Below are positions 53,817 through 62,694 of a stretch of 64,000 nt of DNA, in pieces (within the stretch, counting starts at the first letter, position 1; each line of letters begins with the position of its first letter). The stretch is from assembly GCF_004571135.1 (NCBI RefSeq), contig NZ_SPSB01000003.1, forward strand, positions 434,001-498,000. Direction: 5' to 3'. Source of the stretch: Algoriphagus kandeliae (lineage in GTDB: Bacteria; Bacteroidota; Bacteroidia; Cytophagales; Cyclobacteriaceae). The position numbers and the translations under genes were made by a program. The notes under the pieces were generated by a model. The model was not told where the DNA came from, searched no databases, and saw only the letters and a list, made by a program, of their open reading frames with translations.

Positions 53817-54173
53817 CGATAAAATAAGAATTCCAACACCTTTGAAATTACCACTACCTTTTACAAAGGTTTACAATAGGTCAATAAAAATGTCATTCAT
53901 ATCTACCTCTATAGAGATTTGCACTAGTGCTTTGATCGGAGATTTCAATTTATACTTGGTTTTTCGATTCTCATCAAATTTAATTTTATCAGAAAAAAGG
54001 AGTCAAAGTATCTTTTTTCGTCTTTCCATACGCTTTTTTATAGAAACCAACCAAGTTCTCTTTTAAAGGAATACCGTTTTCCAGATAGTGTTTATATGGG
54101 GCCTTTAGACTTTTAAGATTGGCTAATTCACGGTCTATTTGGAAGGGTTTTAATTCAATAGAAGATTTTTAGC
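53817..54173 (-). pseudogene. Decayed C-terminal fragment of a large serine recombinase
   Basis: Read leftward the fragment gives KSSIELKPFQIDRELANLKSLKAPYKHYLENGIPLKENLVGFYKKAYGKTKK, then a frameshift in an A-run, then KIL, a TGA, LLFSDKIKFDENRKTKYKLKSPIKALVQI, and a TAA further on. The intact recombinase at 55710 reads KSTIEVKLFQVDRELANLKSQKAPFKHYLEND in the same place. About 115 C-terminal residues remain. Homology stops abruptly at 54173, where the direct repeat shared with 23723 begins. Confidence 0.88.
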
Positions 54174-54190
54174 GGCTGCAGCTTTTTATC
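54163..54190. repeat. Right copy of the 27-bp direct repeat
   Basis: GAAGATTTTTAGCGGCTGCA and the following CTTTTT match 23723 onward with one mismatch. It sits exactly where recombinase homology ends. If it is an attachment-type site, the DNA between the copies (about 30.4 kb) would be an island holding the CRISPR-Cas locus. Confidence 0.6.
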
Positions 54191-54605
54191 CATATAAAAC
54201 AAGAAACCACCTCTTTCAAGGTGGTCTTAAAGTGTTAAGTAATTAATCAGGGCATGCTCCCCTTTTAGATTTATTTGAAGACTGCAATTTGGAATTGGTT
54301 GAAAAATCCTCTGGTTCAATTGGTAAATTTTCAACACTCCAATTAGAAATTTTTTGATTAAAATATTATTCAAAGAACATTCCAGCAATGTCAATTATTT
54401 AATTCATAAGTACTGAATTAGAAACAAACTGATTTTACGTTTATATTTTAACTCAACAGGCTCGAATCGTTTTGGAGCTTGGCACAGTAGCAGATTTTGG
54501 CCCACAAAACTGTCAAAACACCACAAATGTTGATGCGAGGTAGAATTTTCAATTAACCAAGTCACCAGCCATTATTCCAAACGCTTGTTACTTGCTTTTA
54601 TTCTT
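54191..54605. other. Intergenic stretch with a small hairpin
   Basis: The stretch holds a 7-bp hairpin at 54206-54225 (ACCACCT with AGGTGGT), but no T-run follows. No reading frame has support. It probably contains the 3' end region of the leftward cassette transcript and older insertion debris. Confidence 0.45.
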
Positions 54606-55091
54606 CTATCCTACAAAGTCTGAACGGTTTGTCATAGGGTCATACTGAATTTCTAAGTCTGTTCCGTTCCAAATTGCTTCACAGCTTTCAAGTCTGTAGG
54701 TGTCGCCTTGATTCCAACTTGCACCAATATAATCTTCTATTAGGTCTTCTATGAAAACTCGTTCTCCAGTTTCTATGTCCTTTGGAATCAAATATGCTGC
54801 AAATGGTGATTTGAATTTATAAGGATAGTAGAAAGTCCATTCAATTACGGTCTCATATTCACTTTCATTGTCCATATGATATTCCATACGGTAGTCACCG
54901 ATTATTTCAATTTCACCAGTTTTCTTGTTCTGAATAACAGAAAACTTTGAACGTATTTGTTCGGAAGGCTCAACCTTTTTTATTACAGGTTTGTAACCAT
55001 TTTTTGCAGCCTTATTTATACTGTCTTTGTCTCGTGCTGTCTTAATAACACGCAATTCTTTTGAGTTTTTATTTCTGTCCCAAAATGCCAT
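54606..55091 (-). CDS. Second gene of the two-gene cassette (intact copy)
   Basis: A 161-residue soluble protein. A basic N-terminus (FWDRNKNSKELRVIKTARDKDSINKAAKNGYKPVIKKVEPS) is followed by a compact domain: SKFSVIQNKKTGEIEIIGDYR, VIEWTFYYPYKFKSPFAAYLIPKDIETGERVFIEDLIEDYIGASWNQGDTYRLESCEAIW. The last block has strikingly high identity to the broken copy at 49413. It overlaps the CxxC gene by 23 bp on the same strand. I recognise no family. The retained pair suggests that the two proteins work together. Confidence 0.7.
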   Translation of the reverse strand: MAFWDRNKNSKELRVIKTARDKDSINKAAKNGYKPVIKKVEPSEQIRSKFSVIQNKKTGEIEIIGDYRMEYHMDNESEYETVIEWTFYYPYKFKSPFAAYLIPKDIETGERVFIEDLIEDYIGASWNQGDTYRLESCEAIWNGTDLEIQYDPMTNRSDFVG

Positions 55092-55347
55092 TTGCTAATA
55101 ATTTTACGTTGTTTTGGTTTAAATCAATTTTCAGGCAAGTGTCTGGATTTTCTTTAACCATGGCTAGAAGGTCGTCATCAGATATATTTCCTGTGTCAAC
55201 TATTGAATGATCACAAATACAACATTTTCTCCTATTTGAATTTGTGACTTCTAGGTTGTTCCAACTCATTCTATATGGACAATTCATTCTCTTGACAAAT
55301 TCACCTTCGTCCGTATAAATGTTTTTTGTTATTGGATTAAATTTCAT
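55069..55347 (-). CDS. First gene of the two-gene cassette (CxxC protein, intact copy)
   Basis: A 92-residue protein. It starts MKFNPITKNIYTDEGEFVKR and has CPYRMSW, a zinc-type CCICDHSIVDTGNISDDDLL (near residue 42) and CLKIDLNQNN near the end. Spacing of the cysteines suggests one bound metal ion. It is the counterpart of the 49145 gene; sequence similarity runs the full length. The second cassette gene overlaps its last 23 bp. Confidence 0.7.
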   Translation of the reverse strand: MKFNPITKNIYTDEGEFVKRMNCPYRMSWNNLEVTNSNRRKCCICDHSIVDTGNISDDDLLAMVKENPDTCLKIDLNQNNVKLLANGILGQK

Positions 55348-55709
55348 TGAAAGTAGCTTTTTATGGTTGGAGGTAACAAGGAATTTAATTTACTTTTTGC
55401 TCATAAAACCAGTAAATGGCTTTTCACCTTACCTTTTTCCTATCTTTTTTTGGCTTCATTCGATATTCCTACTGAATTGCCATATCAATCGTTAAAGAAT
55501 ATGGAACTAGATAGTAATCTTAAAAAGAATCTATCTTTTACTGAAAAAGAAAATCTTGGTTTAAGATATTAAAAAAATCATGATGATTCTATTTCCTAAA
55601 AACCAAATTCAAAGGTTTACTTCATTTAATCTCTTGAAGATTTGGATATATGGTCAAATCTTAATCAAAATGAATCAAACCCATTTTGGAGTGAAAGATT
55701 CGAATAAAT
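55348..55709. other. Spacer between cassette and large recombinase
   Basis: This 362-bp AT-rich stretch contains short rightward frames (for example 55363-55572) with no recognisable domain or ribosome site. It is likely the promoter area of the leftward cassette plus recombinase 3' flank. I see no terminator I can support. Confidence 0.5.
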
Positions 55710-57254
55710 TCAACTCAAAAAACTCCGCAAACCTTTATCCTCTTTTACTAATTTTTCTAATAGTTTGATTGATACATCTCCTTTTTTGGCACCGTTTAAA
55801 ATTTGAGATAGCGCCTCTATTGGAGGAGTAAAAATGAATTTCGGTTTTCGATTCTCATCAAACTCAATCTTATCAGCGAAGATGAGTCCCAGGATCTTTT
55901 TTTTCGTCTTTCCATCCGCTTTTTGATAAAAGCTAACCAAATCCTCCATCAAAGGAATATCGTTCTCCAGATAGTGTTTAAATGGGGCCTTTTGACTTTT
56001 AAGATTGGCTAATTCACGATCTACTTGAAAGAGTTTTACTTCAATAGTAGATTTTAACTCGTTGTAATCCGCAGCGGTAATCTTACCCTCCAAATATTCA
56101 TTTTGAAGAAAGGTTTTACGGCCTTTTAACGTAACTAAGTCTCGCTCAAAATCTTTCTGTTTACGTTTTCTTTCCAAGTCCATGGAGTCAAATTTCCTAG
56201 CTAGCACTTTTTTATATTCTTTGATCGTTTTTGCTGAAAATTGGATCTTTTCCAAAATTCTATCAATCTGATCATGTACCCATTGAATGGGATATCTTGG
56301 ACAGCCATTTTTTGTGCAAACGTAATAATGGTAAAAACCACTTCTACCTTTCGACTTATAGGCTGATAATGATCTGCCATGAATTGGGCATCTCAGAAAA
56401 CCTTTCAATGGGTACAAATCACTTTTATCTGATTTGAAGTCCATTTTCCGTTTTCTTCCGTTTAGTACATCATTTGCTGCAGCGAAGAGTTCTTCGCTAA
56501 CCAATGCGGGATGTAGTCCATCTACAATCTTTTTTGGCTGATCCTTGAACGGCATGACCACGACTTTCCCAGTGTAAGCGACATTCCTGATAATATTTGG
56601 GAATTGATTTTTGGTGATTTTCATGCCTTTCGAATTCAACCAACGTCTTATTTGATCAGCTGAATAGAGGCCACTTGCCATCTTTTCGAACGCCTCTTTG
56701 ATTAGTGGTGCTTGGTCATTAAAAATCATTGAAGGATACTTTTCTAGTCTCATAGTTTTGTATCCCCGTAAAGGTGAGCCAGTCCACCCGCCAGATAATC
56801 GACATCTGTATGATCCTTCTTTGGTTCTCAGGCTTAGTTTTTCATTCTCGACTTGGGGTAGTGCATATTGAATTGCTTCTACAACCAATGATTCTGGGGA
56901 AGATAAATCAATTCCTCCTTCCACAAATTCTACATCGCAACCCAAAAAATTGAGTTTGGCTTTCTCCATTAATGATAAGAGAAGATTCCTTGAAAATCTA
57001 TCTGCACGAAGAATTACAACCGCTGTAATTTTATCCTTTTGTTTCTCCTTGGCTTTAATCAGTTTGATGATTTTTTTCCATTCTGGCCTTTCGAAATCCT
57101 TTGCTGAATGATCTTCACGGAATGATTGAATAACCTTGTAATCATTCAGTTGGCAATACCTCTGAATTGTTTGTTCTTGGTAGTCCAATGAATAACCCTG
57201 CTGTGCTTGTTCGTCTGTTGAGACTCGAGAATAAATAATTACATTTTTCATCAT
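55710..57254 (-). CDS. Large serine recombinase (integrase)
   Basis: A 514-residue recombinase. The N-terminal resolvase domain has IIYSRVSTDEQAQQGYSL with the catalytic serine at about residue 12 and ILRADRFSRNLLLSL near 80. A recombinase domain follows (RLSGGWTGSPLRGYKTM, then PNIIRNVAYTGKVVV). A zinc-ribbon region (LRCPIHGR...YYVCTKNGC) precedes a coiled coil (about 350-430) and a C-terminal tail. These enzymes integrate phages or mobile islands at att sites. It overlaps a small gene by 4 bp and ends a three-gene operon with a ParB-methyltransferase gene. A decayed relative lies 1.6 kb away. Confidence 0.93.
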   Translation of the reverse strand: MMKNVIIYSRVSTDEQAQQGYSLDYQEQTIQRYCQLNDYKVIQSFREDHSAKDFERPEWKKIIKLIKAKEKQKDKITAVVILRADRFSRNLLLSLMEKAKLNFLGCDVEFVEGGIDLSSPESLVVEAIQYALPQVENEKLSLRTKEGSYRCRLSGGWTGSPLRGYKTMRLEKYPSMIFNDQAPLIKEAFEKMASGLYSADQIRRWLNSKGMKITKNQFPNIIRNVAYTGKVVVMPFKDQPKKIVDGLHPALVSEELFAAANDVLNGRKRKMDFKSDKSDLYPLKGFLRCPIHGRSLSAYKSKGRSGFYHYYVCTKNGCPRYPIQWVHDQIDRILEKIQFSAKTIKEYKKVLARKFDSMDLERKRKQKDFERDLVTLKGRKTFLQNEYLEGKITAADYNELKSTIEVKLFQVDRELANLKSQKAPFKHYLENDIPLMEDLVSFYQKADGKTKKKILGLIFADKIEFDENRKPKFIFTPPIEALSQILNGAKKGDVSIKLLEKLVKEDKGLRSFLS

Positions 57255-57457
57255 GCAGCAGTTTCTTGATTTGTGTTATTGCCAATTTCCAGATTAGGAT
57301 TTTCAGAAGCGGCATCTGACCTTTCGTTTTTTTCCAAGAAGAATTGATATTCTAATTCAGCAAACTCTTCCATCAACTGTTTAATGGAAAGTTGTATCTC
57401 TTGTTTATCGAAAACTATTTCTTTTGATACCATTTGATTTTCAGGTGAATCTTTCAT
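57251..57457 (-). CDS. Small acidic protein between methyltransferase and integrase genes
   Basis: I use the ATG at 57457 (MKDSPENQMVSKEIVFDKQE), two bases after the stop of the methyltransferase gene. The product has 68 residues, with one predicted helix (QEIQLSIKQLMEEFAELEYQFFLEK) and an Asn/Glu-rich tail. It overlaps the recombinase start by 4 bp, so all three genes are translated together. It could be a recombinase cofactor or directionality factor, purely by position. Confidence 0.5.
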   Translation of the reverse strand: MKDSPENQMVSKEIVFDKQEIQLSIKQLMEEFAELEYQFFLEKNERSDAASENPNLEIGNNTNQETAA

Positions 57458-57459
57458 GA

Positions 57460-59112
57460 TTAGGCAGCAATTTGAAGAGGAACTCTGTCTCCCCATTCAG
57501 GGAGACAGAAATAGTTAACTAGGTCTAAATCCTCTTGATTGAAATCATTTACCGCATTTTCAATTACACCACATCCAACGGTATAATATTTTCTGGACAA
57601 CTCTGTGGATAGTGCAACCCTATTGAGAAGTATTGCTGTGCGTCCAACCACATTTGTCCCCGCGAAGGGATCAAATACGACATCAAATTCGTCCGTCGCC
57701 ATCATGATAGGAAGAATTGGGAGTAATTCTGCCATTATAGCTGGCCCACCCTCGCTATAAACCTTATAAACCTCACTGTTTTTCCCTGTAGTACACTCAA
57801 TCATATGAAGTACGTCTTGAGCTTTGATGTGAGAATATATCTTCTGATAGGGCTTCGAAATTGATTTTACTTTTTCCCAGATAGTACCATTTTCATCAAC
57901 ATCTTTTGCACCGTTTGTGATTTCAGGTTTTTTATTCTTTTTAGGATCTGTATAAGTGATCAAATTGTACTTTGCAATCTTTGGATCTATAACGAACCAT
58001 AGGATGTATTCCAAATTATTTATTGGTCTTTGAACTTCCTCATTTTGGGGCTTAGGGTTGGGTTTTGACCATACTAGCCTGTCTTTATAAACTAGACCAG
58101 TATGCCTAACAATCGCATCCTTCAGCATGTCCACAATCCCAAGCCCGACACCCTCGTCATACGTCTCACCGATGTTGATCATCATATTTCCTGTTTCTTT
58201 AAGAGTAACGGCAACGTCGGCCAGAATTCTCGCCATACGATTGCAATATTCCTGAGGGCTCTCTTCATGACCTGCTTGGTTTTCACCCTCACCATTCTCA
58301 TAAAAACGAAGTGAGTAATATGGAATACTAGTAAAAATCAAATCAACCATCTTAATAAATTCTCTTTTGTGTTTGATTTGAGTACAGTCCATGTTAAATG
58401 AAATGGACTTGTTTGGAATAATGAAGGTGTCTTGATACTTATCAAGACCATGTCTGGACTCAATCAACTTACAGGTTTCTTGAATATTCAATTCTCCTTT
58501 CTTGAGTTTCTCGGTAAAACCATAACCATTTTTCTCATCAATGTCTTTCCATTTTGTAAGGTACTCATGACACTTATCGATAGGCCATTTCTGGGTAACG
58601 ATACCCTTCATCAGGGTATCTCCCTCCAAATCGTTTTTCAAAACATCCTCAACTTTCTTTATGGTCTTATCGCCCTTCCATCGGTGACCTAATTCTTTGG
58701 ATATTATCTCATGCCTTGTGTACTTCTTCCCGAGATTCTTTTTACCCTGTTTCTTAGGTATTTTTTTGAATACTGCCTTGATTTCTTTTACCTCATCATT
58801 AGCGGTCTTCTTTCGATACTTGTTGTGTAGTATCCTTTCTTCGATTGTCGGAGGACAATCTTTCACAATCACCCAAATCTCTTGGATTCCAAGTTTTTCA
58901 AGACAGAATTTACGACGGTAACCATCGATCAACTCTGAGTTCCTATTAATAATTACAGGAACTTTTTGCCCGTTTAATTCAATTGAGGAAATCATCTCTT
59001 CTCTTTCCTCTTCGGACCAGTCATCGTAGAAAGTCTTGAGTCCTTCTACCTCGATAATTTGTGAGATTTTCATCAACTCCATTTTGGAGTCGGAATGCTG
59101 AAATTGTACCAT
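57460..59112 (-). CDS. ParB/sulfiredoxin-like domain fused to a DNA methyltransferase
   Basis: I start this at the ATG at 59112 (MVQFQHSDSKMELMKISQII). The 550-residue protein has an N-terminal ParB-like nuclease fold (MISSIELNGQKVPVIINRNSELIDGYRRKFCLEKLG, about 40-75). A middle helix region precedes an N4/N6-type methylase. The motif-IV block is DLIFTSIPYYSL (about 257-268) where S-P-P-Y is usual, and the AdoMet site is VVFDPFAGTNVVG (about 478-490). Such fusions are common in phages and integrated islands, where they modify the host or element DNA. The SIPY variant may still be active. Confidence 0.85.
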   Translation of the reverse strand: MVQFQHSDSKMELMKISQIIEVEGLKTFYDDWSEEEREEMISSIELNGQKVPVIINRNSELIDGYRRKFCLEKLGIQEIWVIVKDCPPTIEERILHNKYRKKTANDEVKEIKAVFKKIPKKQGKKNLGKKYTRHEIISKELGHRWKGDKTIKKVEDVLKNDLEGDTLMKGIVTQKWPIDKCHEYLTKWKDIDEKNGYGFTEKLKKGELNIQETCKLIESRHGLDKYQDTFIIPNKSISFNMDCTQIKHKREFIKMVDLIFTSIPYYSLRFYENGEGENQAGHEESPQEYCNRMARILADVAVTLKETGNMMINIGETYDEGVGLGIVDMLKDAIVRHTGLVYKDRLVWSKPNPKPQNEEVQRPINNLEYILWFVIDPKIAKYNLITYTDPKKNKKPEITNGAKDVDENGTIWEKVKSISKPYQKIYSHIKAQDVLHMIECTTGKNSEVYKVYSEGGPAIMAELLPILPIMMATDEFDVVFDPFAGTNVVGRTAILLNRVALSTELSRKYYTVGCGVIENAVNDFNQEDLDLVNYFCLPEWGDRVPLQIAA

Positions 59113-59212
59113 AACATTTTTGTTTTGTTGATGGCACAAACTTCCCTTTTTGAAAAATCAACTAACTCCTTAGAGTAGCGTCAGAAAAAATCGAAACTAG
59201 CGTCATTTTTTT

Positions 59213-60331
59213 TTAAAAGTTATGGGGGATTTGAATTAAGTCTTCTGGAATTCCTATTTGATTGTAGAATTGAGGCATATTGTTCACCTTTTTTCTCCAA
59301 CTTTTTATTTGGTAAAATTCCGTTTTTGCCTCGCCCAATTTCGATTTTAACTCTTTAGAAATGTTGTATCTATGATTTTTTAGTGCTTCTGTATTAAGGT
59401 ATCCTATCGTCTTTTCACCCCTTTCATCAAATCCTAGTAATTTGTATAAAGGACCATTTTCACCTCCTCTTTTGATCTTGGAATAAATTCTCACTAGATC
59501 ATCCTTATAATTCCTTAGATATTGATTTTGAATTGGCACTCCAGGTTTTTTTAGAAAGAATAGGTATAGTGCTTTAGGTAAATCCTGCAATTGGATTTCT
59601 CTATCTTCAATAAAAATTTTTCCTTTTTCGCTGACAACTACAGGGGAAAATTCTTCAATTGCCACACTGTCACCAAAATTATCAAGCTTGGTTCTTACAG
59701 ATTCAATAGTGTCTTTTATCTGCCGTAAAACGTTGGGATCAATTTTATTAGAGTAAGCTATATTTAGACAATCATTACAAATATGAGCCATCCTTAATTT
59801 GAATTCAATCTGAGGCGGATAGGAACAAAAATCATTTAAACAACCTTTTGGCGATAAATGAATGAATTGAGAGGCATTTTTTATGGTTGTTCCACTAAGT
59901 AATTGAAATAGATTTTCTACGACCTGATGGCTTAATATGAAAGGCCATTTACTTTTTGGAAAAAAATCTAGTTCCTTATCCCTTACTATTATGACATTAT
60001 CGTCAAAGTAGCTAAACCAAGTTTTAAATTCTTCAATCGGCGCACCAAGCTTTTTCTTGGTGAATATCACCAAGATATCTTCTTGGGGAATATCCTCCTT
60101 GAACTTTAGAAGTTGACCAAACTTAATTGCAGCACCAAAATCAAATTCATCTTGAGTATCAAAATCCTTTACTTCAGGAAATATGGTTTTATATCTAGAA
60201 AGATCCGAAACTCCCAAATTTTGATATTCCATTGGACCACCAATCTTTGAAAGGAACTTTTGGATATCAATAAGTAATTTCGGTTCAACTTCTGTTACTC
60301 CAGTCAAGAAAACTTTCATCTTTTTCTTCAA
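59213..60331 (-). CDS. Uncharacterised 372-residue protein with Cys/His motif
   Basis: A soluble protein; an ATG four codons further in (MKVFLTGVTEVEP) is an alternative start. The N-terminal alpha/beta part has DEFDFGAAIKFGQLL and ILVIFTKKKLGAPIEEF. A central region has ILSHQVVENLFQLLSG followed by CLNDFC and AHICNDCL, which could bind zinc and faintly recalls metzincin-like peptidases. The C-terminal part (about 255-372, IQLQDLPKALYLFFLKKPGVP) looks like a winged helix. I name no family. It has no close neighbours on its strand. Confidence 0.5.
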   Translation of the reverse strand: MKKKMKVFLTGVTEVEPKLLIDIQKFLSKIGGPMEYQNLGVSDLSRYKTIFPEVKDFDTQDEFDFGAAIKFGQLLKFKEDIPQEDILVIFTKKKLGAPIEEFKTWFSYFDDNVIIVRDKELDFFPKSKWPFILSHQVVENLFQLLSGTTIKNASQFIHLSPKGCLNDFCSYPPQIEFKLRMAHICNDCLNIAYSNKIDPNVLRQIKDTIESVRTKLDNFGDSVAIEEFSPVVVSEKGKIFIEDREIQLQDLPKALYLFFLKKPGVPIQNQYLRNYKDDLVRIYSKIKRGGENGPLYKLLGFDERGEKTIGYLNTEALKNHRYNISKELKSKLGEAKTEFYQIKSWRKKVNNMPQFYNQIGIPEDLIQIPHNF

Positions 60332-60482
60332 AAACTAGAAGAAAATTTCCTTTTAGGCAACTGTCATTTTTTTTAAAATTTCCCGTTCTAATAATTTATT
60401 TCTCCAACAAATAATTCGCCTTGCCCTAGTATACTGGAACTAGCATCTAGCAAATATCTCCTGCGGATTGGTTGAGAGGAAT

Positions 60483-61358
60483 TTATTTTTTATCCAGTCC
60501 CAAAGCTTTTCGTGCCTGTATGTAGTGCCTCATTGGAGTGACTATTTCCGCATACACTTCTGGAGCAAGTTTTTCCTTGAGTAGAAAATATTTCTTTTCG
60601 CTGGCATAATGGAAGATATCACTTCCTAATCTGGTTGAGCTAGCTAAATAATCTTTTGACATTTCAAATTGAAGTTTAGCAGCTTGATACTGGGTCATCA
60701 TTCCAGACTGGCTTATACCAGGGTATTTTTTTAATTCAGTTGAAGTATCATTTCTATTTTTAAATTCCAGATTGGCAATTTGTTCAACTTCGTTGAATTC
60801 CTTTCGGCTTTCATTTGAATGTTCTAGATCTTGGAAATCAAATACATCTTCAACTATAGAATCATTTTCCCCAGCATTGTTATTATCCTGTTTTAATATC
60901 TCTGAATTTATAGTTGTATTTATTGGCTTCTCTGGGGAAGTAGGGTCTAGTTCATTTGGAAGTACTTCCCTAGTCGAAAAGGAAATACCCTCTAGTTCAT
61001 TTGGAACATGGGTCTGTTTCCTCAAAGAAGTACTCTTATGTAATACCTGATTAGTTTCAGTTTTTACTTTTTTAGGGTTCTCAACCTTAGTAATGAATCT
61101 CCCAACACAGGATTTTTTTTCATAAACATCTTTGGTATTGATATAGCCTTTCTCCTTTATCTTCTTGATTCTTTTAGAAGCAGCACCCTTCGTAATCCCC
61201 AATAGTTGTCCGAAGTGATCATTTGAAGCAAAACATCCATCTTGAAGTTCTGTCAAAGAGTAAATTTCTGAGAGTAAAATTTTCTCAGTACTGTTTAAAT
61301 TTTTGTCTTCCAATATCTCAATTGGAATCCAAAGTCCTTTTTTGTTAGATTTTTTCAT
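60483..61358 (-). CDS. Phage/plasmid-type helix-turn-helix protein
   Basis: A 291-residue protein. The N-terminal winged helix (WIPIEILEDKNLNSTEKILLSEIYSLTELQDGCFASNDHFGQLLGITKGAASKRIKKIKEKGYI, residues 10-74) is typical of Gram-negative phage or plasmid replication/initiator proteins. A long low-complexity linker (EVLPNELDPTSPEKPINTT...) leads to a helical C-terminus (FEMSKDYLASSTRLGSDIFHYASEKKYFLLKEKL). It probably belongs to the same mobile element as the recombinases. Confidence 0.75.
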   Translation of the reverse strand: MKKSNKKGLWIPIEILEDKNLNSTEKILLSEIYSLTELQDGCFASNDHFGQLLGITKGAASKRIKKIKEKGYINTKDVYEKKSCVGRFITKVENPKKVKTETNQVLHKSTSLRKQTHVPNELEGISFSTREVLPNELDPTSPEKPINTTINSEILKQDNNNAGENDSIVEDVFDFQDLEHSNESRKEFNEVEQIANLEFKNRNDTSTELKKYPGISQSGMMTQYQAAKLQFEMSKDYLASSTRLGSDIFHYASEKKYFLLKEKLAPEVYAEIVTPMRHYIQARKALGLDKK

Positions 61359-61849
61359 TTTAATAAAATCGATCTTAAGATCTCTATTGGTGAGCTAGAT
61401 TCTCAAGAATTCCATGTATTTGTTTCTTTAGTTATTTAATAAGTTCGATCACACCAACGAATCGAACTATAAAAAATATATCCAAAAACGAGGAAAAGGA
61501 GAAGGGTGGTGTGCTAAGGAATTGCTATGTTTTTATTCAAATCTTTAATATTTAAAAAAGGTCTCACTTTTTCATTAAAACCCTTTTTTGTCGTAGAGTA
61601 TCTCTAGTGATGGACTTGTGATTCAAATAAATCACACCTTTAAAAGTACTTCTACCGCTATTAAAAACTGGGAATTCTGATTTAATGAAAGCAAAATTTT
61701 GTCGTAAGAACTTGTGGTGGGAATTGACCTTTCAGCGAATCAAATCCAACTTTTCGAAAAAAAACGAAAACTAGAAAGAAATCTTGCGCAATGAAACAGC
61801 GCAAAATCAATCCTAATTTAATCTGCCAAAAATGGTGAAAACCCAAAAA
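61359..61849. other. Long intergenic stretch between HTH gene and small gene
   Basis: This 491-bp stretch is AT-rich. It holds AATTTAATCTGCCA near 61815, the same sequence as the inverted-repeat arms at 62865 and 62933. No gene, tRNA or clear terminator is visible. It may serve as promoter region for the leftward HTH gene and as an edge of the recombination region. Confidence 0.5.
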
Positions 61850-62080
61850 TCAATTCCTATGCGTCGGATCATTCTCAATATGATCAATCCATATGAGGTT
61901 CCTCAAGTACATAAGCATTTCTTCTTTTGATCTGAATACAATATCTGGCGGCACCAAATCATGTGGATCATTGAATTTATATCGAATAATAATCTCATGA
62001 AATTCTTTTGGCATTGTTTGTTTCATCTCTTCAAGCATATCTGAAAAATGTAATACAAAATCAATTCCTGTAAGACTCAT
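61850..62080 (-). CDS. Small protein coupled to the small serine recombinase
   Basis: A 76-residue protein (MSLTGIDFVLHFSDMLEEMKQTMPKEFHEIIIRYKFNDPHDLVPP, then a helix RSKEEMLMYLRNLIW). Its start overlaps the recombinase stop by 4 bp, so the two form an operon. I recognise no family. It may regulate the recombinase, by position only. Confidence 0.55.
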   Translation of the reverse strand: MSLTGIDFVLHFSDMLEEMKQTMPKEFHEIIIRYKFNDPHDLVPPDIVFRSKEEMLMYLRNLIWIDHIENDPTHRN

Positions 62081-62694
62081 ATTTGAATTAAATTATGTTT
62101 TGAGCCAATTTTTTTAACCTTCAATACTGTACTCGTAGAAGTATTCAAAAAACTTGAAATTTCCCTTATTGAACGACCGCGATTTAATAGTTTAATTATT
62201 TTTTGTGTATTCTCTTTTTCAAGAAACTTCTTTTCAGATTCATTAGTCCCAATTGGACGACCTAATTTACCTCCTCGTTGGACAAATATCATCCGTCCTG
62301 TGGTTGTTCTTTCCTTTATATTTTCTAATTCTAATGCGTAAAGTCCAGCTAAAGTTGCTGTTAAAATCCCCCAAACGGGATTTTTCTTCCCTAATGGTCT
62401 AGATTCAATTCCTAAATTTCTGACGATAACATTAATATTATTTTTGTCGAGCCATTCTAATGAAGAAATGGTGTCACCCAAAGATCTTCCAATTCTTGAC
62501 AACTCCTCCAAAACAACAGTAGTCACCTTACCATTCTCTACAAGTTCAATCAATTTTCGAGCTTCTGGCCTATCTCTAAATTTAACAGTACCACTGACCC
62601 TATCAAATAAAATAAGGTCATAGCTATCTGTATCAGCCTCAAAACGGTTTCCACTCTGTTGGATTGTCGAAACCCTATTGTATTTTACCTTCAT
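62077..62694 (-). CDS. Small serine recombinase (resolvase/invertase family)
   Basis: A 205-residue enzyme. MKVKYNRVSTIQQSGNRF places the catalytic serine at about residue 9, with FDRVSGTVKFRDRPEARKLI and VVLEELSRIGRSLGDTISSL following. The C-terminal GRPIGTNESEKKFLEKENTQKIIKLLNRGRSIREISSFLNTSTSTVLKVKK is the HTH_7-like DNA-binding end. The 15-bp inverted repeat just upstream (62865-62947) and a third copy of its arm at 61815 are candidate sites of action (resolution or inversion). Confidence 0.9.
   Translation of the reverse strand: MKVKYNRVSTIQQSGNRFEADTDSYDLILFDRVSGTVKFRDRPEARKLIELVENGKVTTVVLEELSRIGRSLGDTISSLEWLDKNNINVIVRNLGIESRPLGKKNPVWGILTATLAGLYALELENIKERTTTGRMIFVQRGGKLGRPIGTNESEKKFLEKENTQKIIKLLNRGRSIREISSFLNTSTSTVLKVKKIGSKHNLIQI

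Noticed and set aside
53812-54066. An 84-codon rightward frame
   Set aside because: It is the antisense of the decayed serine recombinase fragment, which explains the sequence better.
55363-55768. Two short rightward frames between the cassette and the large recombinase
   Set aside because: No recognisable domain or ribosome site; the second overlaps the 3' end of the recombinase gene.
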